64,000 nt of DNA from Atrichornis clamosus (Eukaryota; Chordata; Aves; Passeriformes; Menuridae): contig WBMZ01011886.1 of assembly GCA_013400975.1 (NCBI GenBank), positions 62,001-126,000 on the forward strand. Reading direction: 5' to 3'. Both the position numbers and the translations under genes were made by a program. Within the stretch, counting starts at the first letter, position 1. Every line of letters starts with the position of its first letter. Positions 1-11,200 of the stretch are shown one piece after another. A model generated the notes under the pieces. The model did not search any database and was not told the DNA's origin. It worked only from the letters and a program-made list of their open reading frames with translations.

Positions 1-1731
1 AATAACAGTTGGTACATGATAAGTAGATGCAGTTCCAGCTACCAAACCCAAAATCCAGTTCAGATATCAGGTATTTGTCTTTGGGGTGGTATGGTAGCAG
101 TTGCAGTGCCTGCCCTCCCCTCCTTGGACCTTGCACCTCATGAGTTAGGCCACCATATGTGACCCAAAATGATTCTTTGGCCTCCTTTTTACAATGTATT
201 TTTGAGCTTTCATCTACACATGCATTCCCTAAATATTTTCAGGTTCTCTTCTTCATTTGTGAAGTACTGCACTTTTTTTTTGTGTGTGTGTGTTTAATAG
301 AAGCTAAGTTAAATTGAAGCTAGCTTTGTGATACCAAGACCTGGTTTAATCATGTTATGACTAGAATTGGAAAAATATACCATTTGCTATCTAAGTTGGG
401 TATATACAGAGAATTCACTGTAGTGCACAATGCAGTATGGAGGTAGGGACTAAATTAAGATACAACCTAAAAAGAGAAAGGGAATAGACCCTTCTATATA
501 GTCACCCACCTCCTTGAAAGAACAGAAACACCTTTCCATTGCCTCAGCTGCCTCAGTAAGAGCAGCAATCCCACAGAGAGGATTTGGTCATAAATCTATG
601 ACCTGTTAGAAACAAAAAGGAGCAACAAGCACCACCAGGACAGTTTTCTTTTTCTTGATGTGCACACCTAAACACAGCAATAAGAAGTCAAGAAATATAA
701 GACTGAAACAGAAGACACAATCATCTGTTGAACATATTCAAAAATTCCATGTTGTAACCAGTGTGAAATGTAGTCTGTTTCTGTTGTTCGTTACCATTCA
801 TCATTTCAGTGAATGAATGTTTCATTTTCACAGTATTTTGTATTTTTCTCATATGTGTATAAATCAATCATTTGATTTTTTTTTTCAATTGTAATTTCAA
901 ATGTATAGAATGGCCCTAAATCTTTTTTCTTGTCTCTAGCCACTCTAACACTGTTAACAAAACTGTGGCAACAACAACAAAACACATGAATAATTTTGGA
1001 TGTATGATCTGTTTCCTTTGAAAAAGATTAGTATGTTGGTGCATCAAAATGTTGCCAGATCTGCTTCCTTTCTCCTTTCCAAGAGAGATGATTCTGAATT
1101 AGGATGCTTGAAAAACAGAAAAAAGGGAAGAATTTTGTTCAGGCTACCTCTATTGCAGGTTCAGTTAGTAATTACAGCATTCAAATCTGGTCTAGGAAAA
1201 TGTAAGTGGCACCCTTTCTTTATGCATGTTATATAATCAGGTCTTGTGGTTGTTCACTGCACATCTGGGATCAAAAATGCCATTGATAAATCCAGAGAAC
1301 AAGACAGTGACTTGCACATCCCCCAGTTCAGCTTGGGTGAAGGAGAAGGGCACACTAAACAACAGAATTAAATATGGTTTAATGATTGGCAACATTTCCA
1401 CTATGGATCTAATTTGATTTACAACAACTCAGTGTAAATATAATCCATTTGTCAAGGAAACATCTTGTAATTTATAGTTTAGCGTGAAATATATGACATG
1501 GAGAGAATGATTTTAATTCAGTAAACTCATATTTGTACAGCAACTAAAGAATAAGAAAATGTGCCTGAAACAGCAGGGCAGCTCTCAGCTTCCCACTGCA
1601 GGTCACCTGGAAGGAGTGACTGCTGTCTTCAGGTCTCCAGTGGGTCCCAGGTTGGACTGTTTCAGAGATTCTCTTTCCAGCCTCAAGACTAAATTTTCTT
1701 GAATCTCTTTGTGATTTCAAGTGTGCTAAAT

Positions 1732-2105
1732 TCACAGAATCACAGAACATGCTGAGTTGGAAGGAGTTTGAGGGATCCCATTACTGCTCATTTCCTCAAG
1801 TTTTGGCACACCATCCCATCAATCATCACTGGTGAGCCTGCTTTTGTCCCTTTCCCCATTCCAAGCTCATTTAAAGCTCTGTCAATGAGCCACATTAGGT
1901 CCTGTGGTAGGGCTCTTTTTCCCCTCTGAGACAAGTACACCCCGTCGGGTGTCTGTAGACCACATGTTGAGTACATCATCCCATGGTCGACAGACCCAAA
2001 ATTTTCCCTCTGATGCCAACCTCAGAGCCACACATTGACCTGATGGATCTTTTTATTCAAATCAAACTGGTGGATTTCTTTGTCCCTGAAATTCCTTCTT
2101 CCCAG
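1732..2105 (-). repeat. Degenerate avian interspersed repeat (CR1-like 3' end), minus orientation
   Basis: The stretch opens with a doubled TCACAGAA unit and a 'gttggaagga' motif. Read on the minus strand this is the tail of CR1-type LINEs in birds. The following 350 bases contain motifs familiar from avian repeats (around 1850-1990, including the segment before 'catcccatggtcgacag'). I am sure it is repeat-derived but not of the exact family; the body does not obviously match the CR1 reverse transcriptase region. Confidence 0.55.
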
Positions 2106-3436
2106 GTTAACACTTTTTCAGTTCACATGCTTTTTAAGAGACAGAAAGGAATTTCTGTGTAAGAGCCTCATGACAAAGTACTGCCTGGAGAGCAACAGAA
2201 ATAAATCTGTAGTCTTATGATTATATTTTAATAGTTTCCTTTTTATTTTAAGGTACTTAAACCTAATCCCCCAAGTGATCCCAATCACAGCATCCAATGC
2301 AGCATTGTTTTCAGCTATTAGCAGGTGGTTTTTAAAGCCCTCTTTAGATGATACACGGGGCCCACATAGTGAAGTCAATAGTTAGACAGGATATAATTTA
2401 GACTTCAGCTTTTCCTCTCAGTTTGAAATAAAATGATTACATTTCAGGAGAGCCTAAGGAAAGATTAAAAGTTTTACTTCAAAAGTTGAATATTTTCTTT
2501 TGTTGTACCCTCTTCTTTTAAAGAAAATGGTATTCATTTAAAAGAATGCTTGTTCTGATGTATTTGAAAAGGCATTACTCTGAATTTAAAAGAAATTCAT
2601 AAAGTATGCATGTATGGGAGAAGAAGATTGCAATCTTCACTGGAGCATTTAGTCAAACGGTTTAAATGCAGGCCCATTCTGCTTAATTGATAGAATGAGG
2701 TATCTGCAAGGACAAGCTGTAAATAACAGATGGCCAATAGCGTTTACAGAGCAGCCATGGAGGTGACAAAATCTTCTGGGGCTCCTCTCCACAGGCAGGT
2801 TATAAAGCGATGTTATAGCATCTCTGGAAAATGGTCCTTGACTGTCTTTAAACCCTTTAAAAGTAGTTCTAGACAATAGCTCCACATAATTATAGTTCCA
2901 GTAAGCCTTGTTATGCCTTTCATTTCTTGCACCCTAAAGTTATACAAGGGTAGAGACCACCTGTAGCATACAAAGTTGTAAAGCTGACATGGGACTCAAA
3001 AATAGGTGGGACATTCCAGATTCAAACAGAGTAAGAAGTGTGGAGCAAGATATGAACAACAGGATAAAAGTTGTTGTGTCATAAGTTCAGGTAGCTTTAA
3101 CTGCTGGTATCAGTGGGGCTGTTTTACCAAGGATGCCCTGGGCACATTTTTAAAAAGCATTACCTACTAAAGGGAATTCCTGAAAACATTGTAAAAGCAG
3201 GTGTGTCTCTTTTTCACCACATCAGCCAAATGAGCAAAGGTCTTCTTTTTCCAGAAGTCATCAGAAGAGTCTAAAAATAACTCTGCTGTAGTTAAGCAGC
3301 CTTCTCTCTTGACTGTTAAAATGAAGACTGCAAAACCTGTTATTGTTACTTAAGGGAGATTGTCACTGACCTAGCAACTTGAAATTTTCTTAATATTTAT
3401 TGCAGAAGAAAGTTAATTTCGTTCAGTATATTCTTC

Positions 3437-4048
3437 TGTGTGGAGGCTGGTGGGCCCCTGGTTCAAGAGAATAAGAGAGTCCACTGGTGGGACAGTACGT
3501 CAGCCTGGAGATCCTCCCTAGGTTAGGGTGAGAGAAAGGGCTTCCCCCAGGATGCTTTGCCTCATTATGTTAATATACCCCAGTTCTGTTTCCCTGATTG
3601 GCCCGCTGGCCTCCCTACCTCTTTTTACCTTATATGTCCCTGTGCCAGAGTCCCCCATCTCTCCCATTGGCCCTTGCCCCATCGCCCGTCCCTCCGAGTT
3701 CCCCTGTTGGTTCTCTGACCCTAACCCCGCCTGTGTACTGCCCCTGTGCCCTCAGACCATTGGCCCTGATGCTCTCTCCACCCCCATGTTTAAACCTGGA
3801 CCATCAGCCATTTTGTGTCTTCGTCACTGGATCTCTTTGCGTGTGGATGCAATAAACCCTTCTCGCAGAACACCAAACGGAGACCCTTGTCTCCTCCTTT
3901 ACTGTCGACCCACTAGAAGACTTCCAGCTATCTGGCGTGTGTGTGTGCGTGGGTGTCTGACGGGGAAGTGGCCTGCGGAGCGGCTCCCCTCAGTTGGAAA
4001 TGCTTTCAGAAGGTTGCGGCACCTCACCATCTTGCCCCTGCTGCAACA
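3437..4048 (+). mobile_element. Solo LTR of an endogenous retrovirus, plus orientation
   Basis: The 612-bp element begins TGTGTGG and ends CAACA, with TG...CA ends, and is flanked by an identical 4-bp direct repeat CTTC (3433-3436 and 4049-4052), the size made by many gammaretrovirus-like integrases. Inside are three inverted CCAAT boxes (near 3597, 3666 and 3760), a TATA-like TTTAAA near 3789, and a polyadenylation signal AATAAA at 3851-3856. This order marks U3, R and U5. It is more GC- and pyrimidine-rich than its surroundings. No internal retroviral sequence adjoins it, so it is a solo LTR left by recombination between two LTRs. The 224-codon open frame inside it is fortuitous. The LTR points toward the downstream ATP6AP1-like exons. 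The class (ERV1-like) is inferred from the duplication length and CCAAT boxes only. Confidence 0.72.
3851..3856 (+). promoter_or_regulatory. LTR polyadenylation signal AATAAA
   Basis: A canonical AATAAA lies about two thirds of the way through the solo LTR, where the R region of a retroviral LTR is expected. It supports the plus orientation of the element. Confidence 0.6.
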
Positions 4049-4380
4049 CTTCTGGAAAAAAAAATTAATTATTGTACCTGTTGGCACCAATGCATACTAC
4101 TGTCTTAAAGCAAAACCACCAACATGGTTTTACACTGATTTGCCCAGTATCAGTGGTGGTTGTTTTCACATGCGGACACCAGGCCATGGGAACTTAGGTT
4201 AGCATTGCCTCCTTAGCCTCCACACCACCAGTTAAATACACAGACAGTAATAAATACTGAGGTTGATTGAGGTTCTAAGAGGAAAGGGTGCTAATAGTAC
4301 AGAATGGTGAAGGTCTCTGTTCAGCTGTCAAGTCTCTAAAGGAGGGAATGATGCTGAAATGATTTTTGCTTTTATTCTTC

Positions 4381-4385
4381 ATACA

Positions 4386-4420
<35 letters not shown>

Positions 4421-4421
4421 T
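4381..4421. repeat. (AT)n microsatellite
   Basis: An alternating AT tract of about 40 bases is interrupted by two ATAC units. It lies about 560 bases before the first recognised exon of the ATP6AP1-like gene. Confidence 0.9.
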
Positions 4422-4979
4422 TGTATGTTACCATATAGTTATAGTTTCTTAACTTCAGGCCTTCAGTACTTTTAAGATTCCTAAGGGCCGTGCCTGGTCA
4501 AAGTCTCTTCCGAGACCTAAGGACAGACACCATCCCAATATATTCTCTCATAAACAACAGGGGTCTTCCAGAGACATTTCTCATAACAATTGGTGAAGAG
4601 AGACACAACTAACACCTTCCGGAGACCCTTTTCTCATAACAGTTAATACCTTCCTGAAAACTTTCTCATAACACATACTGTCTCAGACAAGGACAAGCTA
4701 ATTGGAGGTTCATGTCAATTGCTTCATCATCTGTGTTCCTAATTGGAGAATCTTGTTAGTTATGCTACTATGATAAACTTACAAAAAGCTGTACTACTCT
4801 ATGTCACATGTGCATCTTCAGTGTGCATTCTCAGTGTGCTGTGCTGTGCACCTGAAGGACCTTCATTAAACAGTAATTAAACATATTTAATCACCTTAAC
4901 CTTGTCCAGCTCTTGATTTACTTAGGGTAAATTGGCATCATGACAAAGGAGATGAATTGTTAATGTGTTGTTGTTCCAG

Positions 4980-5221
4980 ATTTCTGGAAGAACTGATGTG
5001 GTGGCAGAATTAAGACGACAATTAATGGCTGCTGAGGAAGAAGACAGTTTATCGTATCCTCCTCTGAATGTGACCACTGGAAATTATACATGCATCCTTT
5101 TTTATGCTAGTAATTTCAGCCTCAAAGCCAGGAGTTCAGTTCTCATAGATTTGACAAATGCAACATTTTTAACACAGAATGTGGATATTTCTGCCTCTGA
5201 GTGCTCAGACAGCAACACAAC
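4980..5221 (+). CDS. ATP6AP1-like, visible exon 1 (luminal domain)
   Basis: The acceptor is TTGTTCCAG and the donor is GTGAGT. The 242 bases give 80 codons plus two bases if read in phase 0, which is the open frame. The exon encodes [14 protein letters not shown]... through five glycosylation sequons. It aligns in order with the human ATP6AP1 segment just after the proprotein cleavage region, up to ILFWAQNFS (here [10 protein letters not shown]). A dibasic cleavage site itself is not in this exon. Confidence 0.88.
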
Positions 5222-8200
5222 GTGAGTAGCACAAGAAATTTCATATCATAATACACATGATTCTGAAAACTATCAGAAATGGTAAAATGCCAAATTAGTG
5301 CTAATTTGGTTTTCTTCTCCTAAAGCATTCAAAATAATAACAAAAAAATGTATATTCTTAGAAGAAAAAAGTTAAGTCAAGACCACAAAAATAGTTCAAT
5401 TGAGGCCTCTTATTTTCACAGTTTTTTTCCTCTTAGGTTCCTTACTTCCTTGTTTGTTTGTATTTGGTCCGAACAGGTTTCCCAGTGCCTGATCTCACAA
5501 TTGCAAAAATCTTCACTGGCATTAATGAGATCATAATTTCATTCCCTTGAAGGGGACTATTGCCAGTTATGAGGTAGTAATTCAGCTGGAAGTACATTAA
5601 TGAAACATGATCTATGTTTTCCTTTACTTTGAAGCACCTGCTCTTGGGTAAATAAAACCCTAGAAATATTTTGTCATATTTTTCTGTGTACTGAACCTTT
5701 GCTATATGACTTTTGTAATTGCCTACTGATTTAGAATATTCCCTCAAATTGAAATGTCACAATGATCTAATTAAAGCTGACTACTCTAACATTAAAAATC
5801 TGTTTCCTATTCTTAGACTGTCATTAAAATACACAAAGCCAGTGAATGGAATCAGCAGCCTAGAGATAAGGTAACTTATGATTTATTTTTTAAATAGATT
5901 TTTGTGTTTTACGATGCCTGGTCATAAATTGGGAGCAAAAAAAGAGGAGGAGTTAAGTGAAAATATTTTTGAATTTCGGGTTTACTTTATCTTCTGAGAA
6001 GTTACTACGCAGGAGAACAATAGTACAGTCTTTATACAGAGAATATATTAATATACTCAGGTAAAGTTCTGAAAAAGTATTTTGGGCAAACATCCGTACT
6101 GTAAAGTACCGTTATATGCAGCATCCTGTTTTACTAATAGGATCGGTCCACAATCCTATTTCAGGTAAATCTAACTGCGATTTGTAAAAAATTCTGGGGG
6201 CTGAAATCTACCTGCATGGCCAGAGCTGTATTTAGTCCTAATGTGGGTTGCCAGTGCACTCTGTTAGTGCTAGCTTGTGGTTAACGAGGGGTGCAAAAAG
6301 TCTTGAAAAGTCTTTCATGCTCCATGGATGGTGACAAGGCCATGTTTCTCCTAGGGAGGGAGAGGGAAGAAGGAGAGGGAAGAAAAGCTAGGGAATGGGA
6401 AGACTTTGGAAGAAAAATCAAACGGAGAATCATAGAATCATTTATGTTGAAAATTACCTCTACGATCATTGAGTTCAACCTTTAACCCATTGCTGCCATG
6501 TCCACCACTAAACCATGGTGGTCCTAAGTGCCACATCTACACAACTTTTAAATATCTTCAGGGATGGAGACTAAGCCACTTCCCTGGGAAACCTATTCCA
6601 AGGCTTTGCATCTCTCTTAGCTGAAGAAATTTTTGTTGATATCCAACCTAAACCTCCCTGGTGCCATTTGAGGCCACTTCCTCTTGTCCTATGGCTTCTT
6701 ACTTGTGAGAGAACACTAACCCCCACCTCACTACAATCTCCTGTCATTCCTGTCACACTGTTGTAGACAGTGATGAGGTCCCCCCCGAGCTTCTTCTCCT
6801 CCAGGCTAAACAACCCTAAACAACCCCAGCTCCCTCAGCTGCTCCTCACAGGACTTGTGCTCCAGGCCCTTCACCAGCTCTGTTGCCCTTCTCTGGACAT
6901 GCTTTGGTAGCTCAATGTCTTTCTTGAAGTGAGGGGCCCAGAACTGAACACAGGATTCGAGGTGTGGCCTCACCAGTGCTGAGTACAGGGGGGCAATCAC
7001 TGCGCTGGTCCCACAGGCCACACTATTTCTGATCCAAGCCAGGATGCCACTGGCCTTCTTGAGCACCTGGGCACATTTTGGCTCATGTTCAGCCACTGTC
7101 GACCAGCATCTCCAGGTCCTTTTCCACCAGCCATCTTTGTAGCCGCTCCACCCCCAGCCTGTAGCTCTGTATGGGGTCGTTGTGACTTGAGTGCAGGACC
7201 CAGCACTTCACCTTGTTGAACTGCATACAGTTGGCCTTGGCCCATCAATCCAGCCTGTCCAGATCCCTCTGCAGACCCTTCCTACCCTACAGCAGATCAG
7301 CACTCCTGCCCAATTTGGGGTCATCTGCAAACTGACTGAAGGTGCTCTCAATCACCTCCTCCGCATAATTGATAAAGATACTAAACAGAACTGGTGCCAA
7401 CACTGAACTATAGGGCGGACCACTTGTATCTGTCTGCTAAAGGGCCATTCATTGCCACTCTGAGAATTTGCAGATGTTTCTCTCACTAGGGGGTTTAGAG
7501 ATGGGAAAAGCATCTGCTAGTGTTTGAGTGCTGTCATACAGCTGCTGGTCTAGAAATGTCAATTCTTTCCTCAGCAACAGGAACAGCAGTTAAAATTATT
7601 TTCTTAAGTTTGTGCAAGATAATGTTGCCTGCTCTTTTCATTTTGATACCTCAGTTAGTTGCTTAAAATTATTTAGGAAGGAATTGGGCCAGGGAACTTG
7701 CACTGAATTAAATTTCTGTTTATTAGATGATGATGTTTATTGGATGTTTGCTTGGGCAGCAGAATACATGACTTTTGCCATCTAAAATGCTTTTCACATT
7801 TTTAATAAGGGAAATTGAAATCCAGAGAAATCAAAGAGAGGAGGTTTAAAGTAATAATGAGGGAGACAACAGAAGCCTGGAAAACATTTTGGTAGATGAG
7901 TCAGAGACACATGGCACCAAGATGGTAAGCGCTAATAAATAGGTACTATCATTTACACTGAGACAGAAGAACATTCTGTGTTTAAGTAAAAGGACCTCTA
8001 GAAGCACTTGTGTTGAGGAGAGTCAGTGATGTGTTTGGAGTTGTATTCAGAGTGCATAGAGACACTTGCAGTCATTACCAGAGACCATGGCAGGTGGCAA
8101 AAAACCAGACATACATTGTTATTTAGCATCTCCCTTCTCCCTCAATCATCTAGAGCTTTGTAAAAGAACATAATGTACCTAAAAATTGCTGTTAATAGAG

Positions 8201-11200
8201 CATTTTTGCTTTTTTGACTATTGTAGTTAGCTGTGTATAGGATCCTTGAGACTTGTCCTTGGTGATGGTGTCAAGCATGCCGTGGTTTCAATAATGTAAA
8301 TTATCAAAGGGACATGTATTTCCCTAAACACCATGGGGAATTAAGGAAATATTTTTCTTGGATCCCATTTGAAAATACTGATCTCAAACCAAGGCTTTGC
8401 CCAAGGTGTATTTTTCCTTTTACTACAAGTCCCAAAATACCACTTTCTCTGGTGTTACCCTGATGCTTTTCTGTCTATTCTTTACTGCTCCTCTACTACT
8501 CTTGTAGGGACAGACCCTCCAGAACACAGCTCTGGAGTCTCATTCTGTGCCTTTGCTCATTCTAGTGCATGTCTTAGCTGCTCTGCTGTAATCTCTTTCT
8601 ATATGAATGAATCTGATTGTTTTCTACATTTGTCCTGAATATGACTCTCCTGAGGATAATATCATCCTTTCTAGTCTAATTGCAGTTCCAAGAAAATAGT
8701 ATGAATCACAAAGCATCCTATGGAGCATGGCACTGTGCTTCAAAACTAACTGCTAGATCTTAAAGGTGGTGTTTTCTTTAGTTGTCAACAGGTTTTACTT
8801 AACTGTACAATAGCAAATTACAAACCTTGAGACACTACTATAGAAACAAAATCTTTTGGTGCTTAAAACTTTTATCTTAGATTTTGTTTGCTGCAGCAGG
8901 GAGAAGATCAAATGTGATATTAATGCACACATGGATTTAGTGAGGATTATTTAGATTTGTGGTTAGTCTTCTGTTTGTTAAAAATTTATAATTTAAATTT
9001 TGTTATTGGACAAAAACTTTTATGTTATCATGAATCTGAGTTGCATCTGAAGACAAGAAACTTGAAGCAACTCTGCAGACAGACTAACTCTAATTTAAAG
9101 GAAAATGTCAGTACAAAAGGTGAATAGTTCATGTTTTCTTTCTTTTCCAGGAAAATTTTTTGTATCCTTTGAGTCTGTTGTAGCAGAGGCAGAAATACTC
9201 ACAAAGTTTTTCTTGACCTGTGCTTCTGCTTGAACACATTATAACTAAATACCAAAATGCATAAACAGCCCTTGAAGCTGAAATAAGAAAATCAGGCTCT
9301 GCAATAGGTGAGGACTTGAAAAGAGAGCTCAGGTAGGGTTCTTAGTGTTGTCATATTCAGCAAGTAAGAGTAGCATAGGCTGGCTGTGTTCTCTAGGAGA
9401 ATTTGATTTATTCCATTGGGCCATATTGATCCAGGTTTTTAATAGGCCCGCAGGGCACTTAAACACAAATATGTCTAAATAGATTAATTCTTATGTATGA
9501 CACAGGTGCTTAGCAATATAAAATGCAATAGAGGAAGAATTCAGGGAATAACTTCCAGGGTGGCCATTGCTTGGTCCTTCACTATGCATTGGCCTGCATG
9601 TGAGAGGTAGAGTGTGACTGCTTCGGTATTGCCTTTTCCCCTGCTTTCCTTAACTTATGAAACTGTCTTTATCATGACCCACAAGTTTCCTCATTTTTGC
9701 TCTTTCTGTTCTCCCCTCTGTCCTGTTGAGGATGGGGAGTGAGCAAACAGGTAAATGATTGCTTGACTGCTGGCTGGTATCAACCCATAACACCTCAGAA
9801 CCTTTATAAAGAAAAAATAGTGCTAAAGACTCACCTGCTTATTTGTAGTTTTCTATTGGATTGTCACTTGGTTTATGAGACAATGGTGTCATTTTAGGCC
9901 TTATTAGCTACCATAATACAATATTGCATGCTATATAATGCAAATAATAAGATACACTCTACAGAACCAGAACAAGCCATTGCCTTTTTTCATTATTCAC
10001 TACCACTTTATTCATCTTGTCTATCTCAGCATGTCTCTTGTCAAGAACTTCTAAAATCCACAGAGATACAATCTCTGTTTTCCCCTTCTGGCTCATTTTG
10101 ATTACATTTCTTGTTCAAGATTACGCCTTGGTTAGATTACGGTCTGCGTTAACAAACAGGACACAAGCAGGGCAAAGAGGTGGGAAGGAACAGAGCTTAG
10201 AGCCATGGCTGCATTTTTTTCCTCTGTAAAGGCCATTTACTTAGGTGTAGGAGAGCATGCCTTGAAGACAGAAAGTGACTCCAGAGAGGACCGTATTCAA
10301 GTAGCTCAATTTATTCCTCAATAAAAGAAGCTCTAACTTCAGCAGCATGAGCAGCATCCAGAGCCTGCCTCCCTATCAACACCAGTCTGAGCAGCTGGTC
10401 ATATCCCACCTCCCACTAGCAGCTGTGATTGCTGCTTCATCCTATGCAAACAGCTGTCACCTCCCTCTCCCTCCCTCTAGCAAGAGCTACAGTCCCACTC
10501 ATCCTCCTGCACTTGCCACTGGGAGGTGAGCTGTTTGGGAGTGCTTGTAGAGTGTTGTTGTGATAGTGCTGGAAAAGTAAGCTACTGCTGCAGCAGGAGT
10601 GGGAGCAGTGGGCAGTGCTGCTTCCTTGCTGGAAGAAGCATCATCTCAGCTCTCTCATAAACTGATGCCATTCAGCTGTTTAAGCACTTGTCTGTCATTT
10701 TCTCTGGGAAAAAGTGTCGAATGGAAGTGCAGAGCATTAGTATTTTCCACACTTACATTGATACATACTTGACTGTTGTTGCTCAATGTATAGAATAGAA
10801 TAGAGTTGAGCCAAAAAACGTGTTTTAAAGTCTTTTGCTTAACAGTTGTGTTTCTCTTTGAATCTTTGAAACAGTAATTCTAACTATCTTCCTTTTCAGA
10901 AATATCTCTGCTTGTAATGATTAGCCACATGAGACATGATCAGTAGTGGTGGCATTCAGAGTTCATACAGTTATCTGACACAAAGGGAGCCTGGCCCATG
11001 CCCAGGAATTTTTGTGCCACCTTACATAAAGTGCATAATGTCTCTAATGTATGTAATTGTCTCTAATGTTTAATACTAACATAACCTCTCCTAAAGCAGC
11101 CAAGGTACTTTCAGCTCTGCAGGTAAAACCTTTGTTCTCTCTCTGCTCTATGCCATTAATTTGCTATAATGTGCTCTTTCTGTTTGCTAACTACTCATCT

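Larger units (their letters stand above)
1..4979. other. Upstream/intronic DNA before first recognised exon
   Basis: I see no exon here. The first recognised exon of the ATP6AP1-like gene begins at 4980 after a splice acceptor, so this stretch is most simply an intron of that gene, with the earlier exons (signal peptide and N-terminal luminal domain) lying upstream of the window. I looked for the expected preceding segment of the family's luminal domain and did not find it. The stretch holds a short GT run near 281-293, an old interspersed repeat at 1732-2105, a solo LTR at 3437-4048 and an AT microsatellite at 4381-4421. Confidence 0.6.

Noticed and set aside
1226..1417. Possible earlier ATP6AP1-like exon (VLWLFTAHLG... 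after an AG)
   Set aside because: The words slightly recall the family's N-terminal VLW start, but nothing after that matches and no donor in the right phase was found.
3528..4202. 224-codon plus-strand open frame, longest in the window
   Set aside because: It lies mostly inside the solo LTR, is rich in Pro, Leu and Ser from a pyrimidine-rich sequence, and shows no domain. The LTR explains it.
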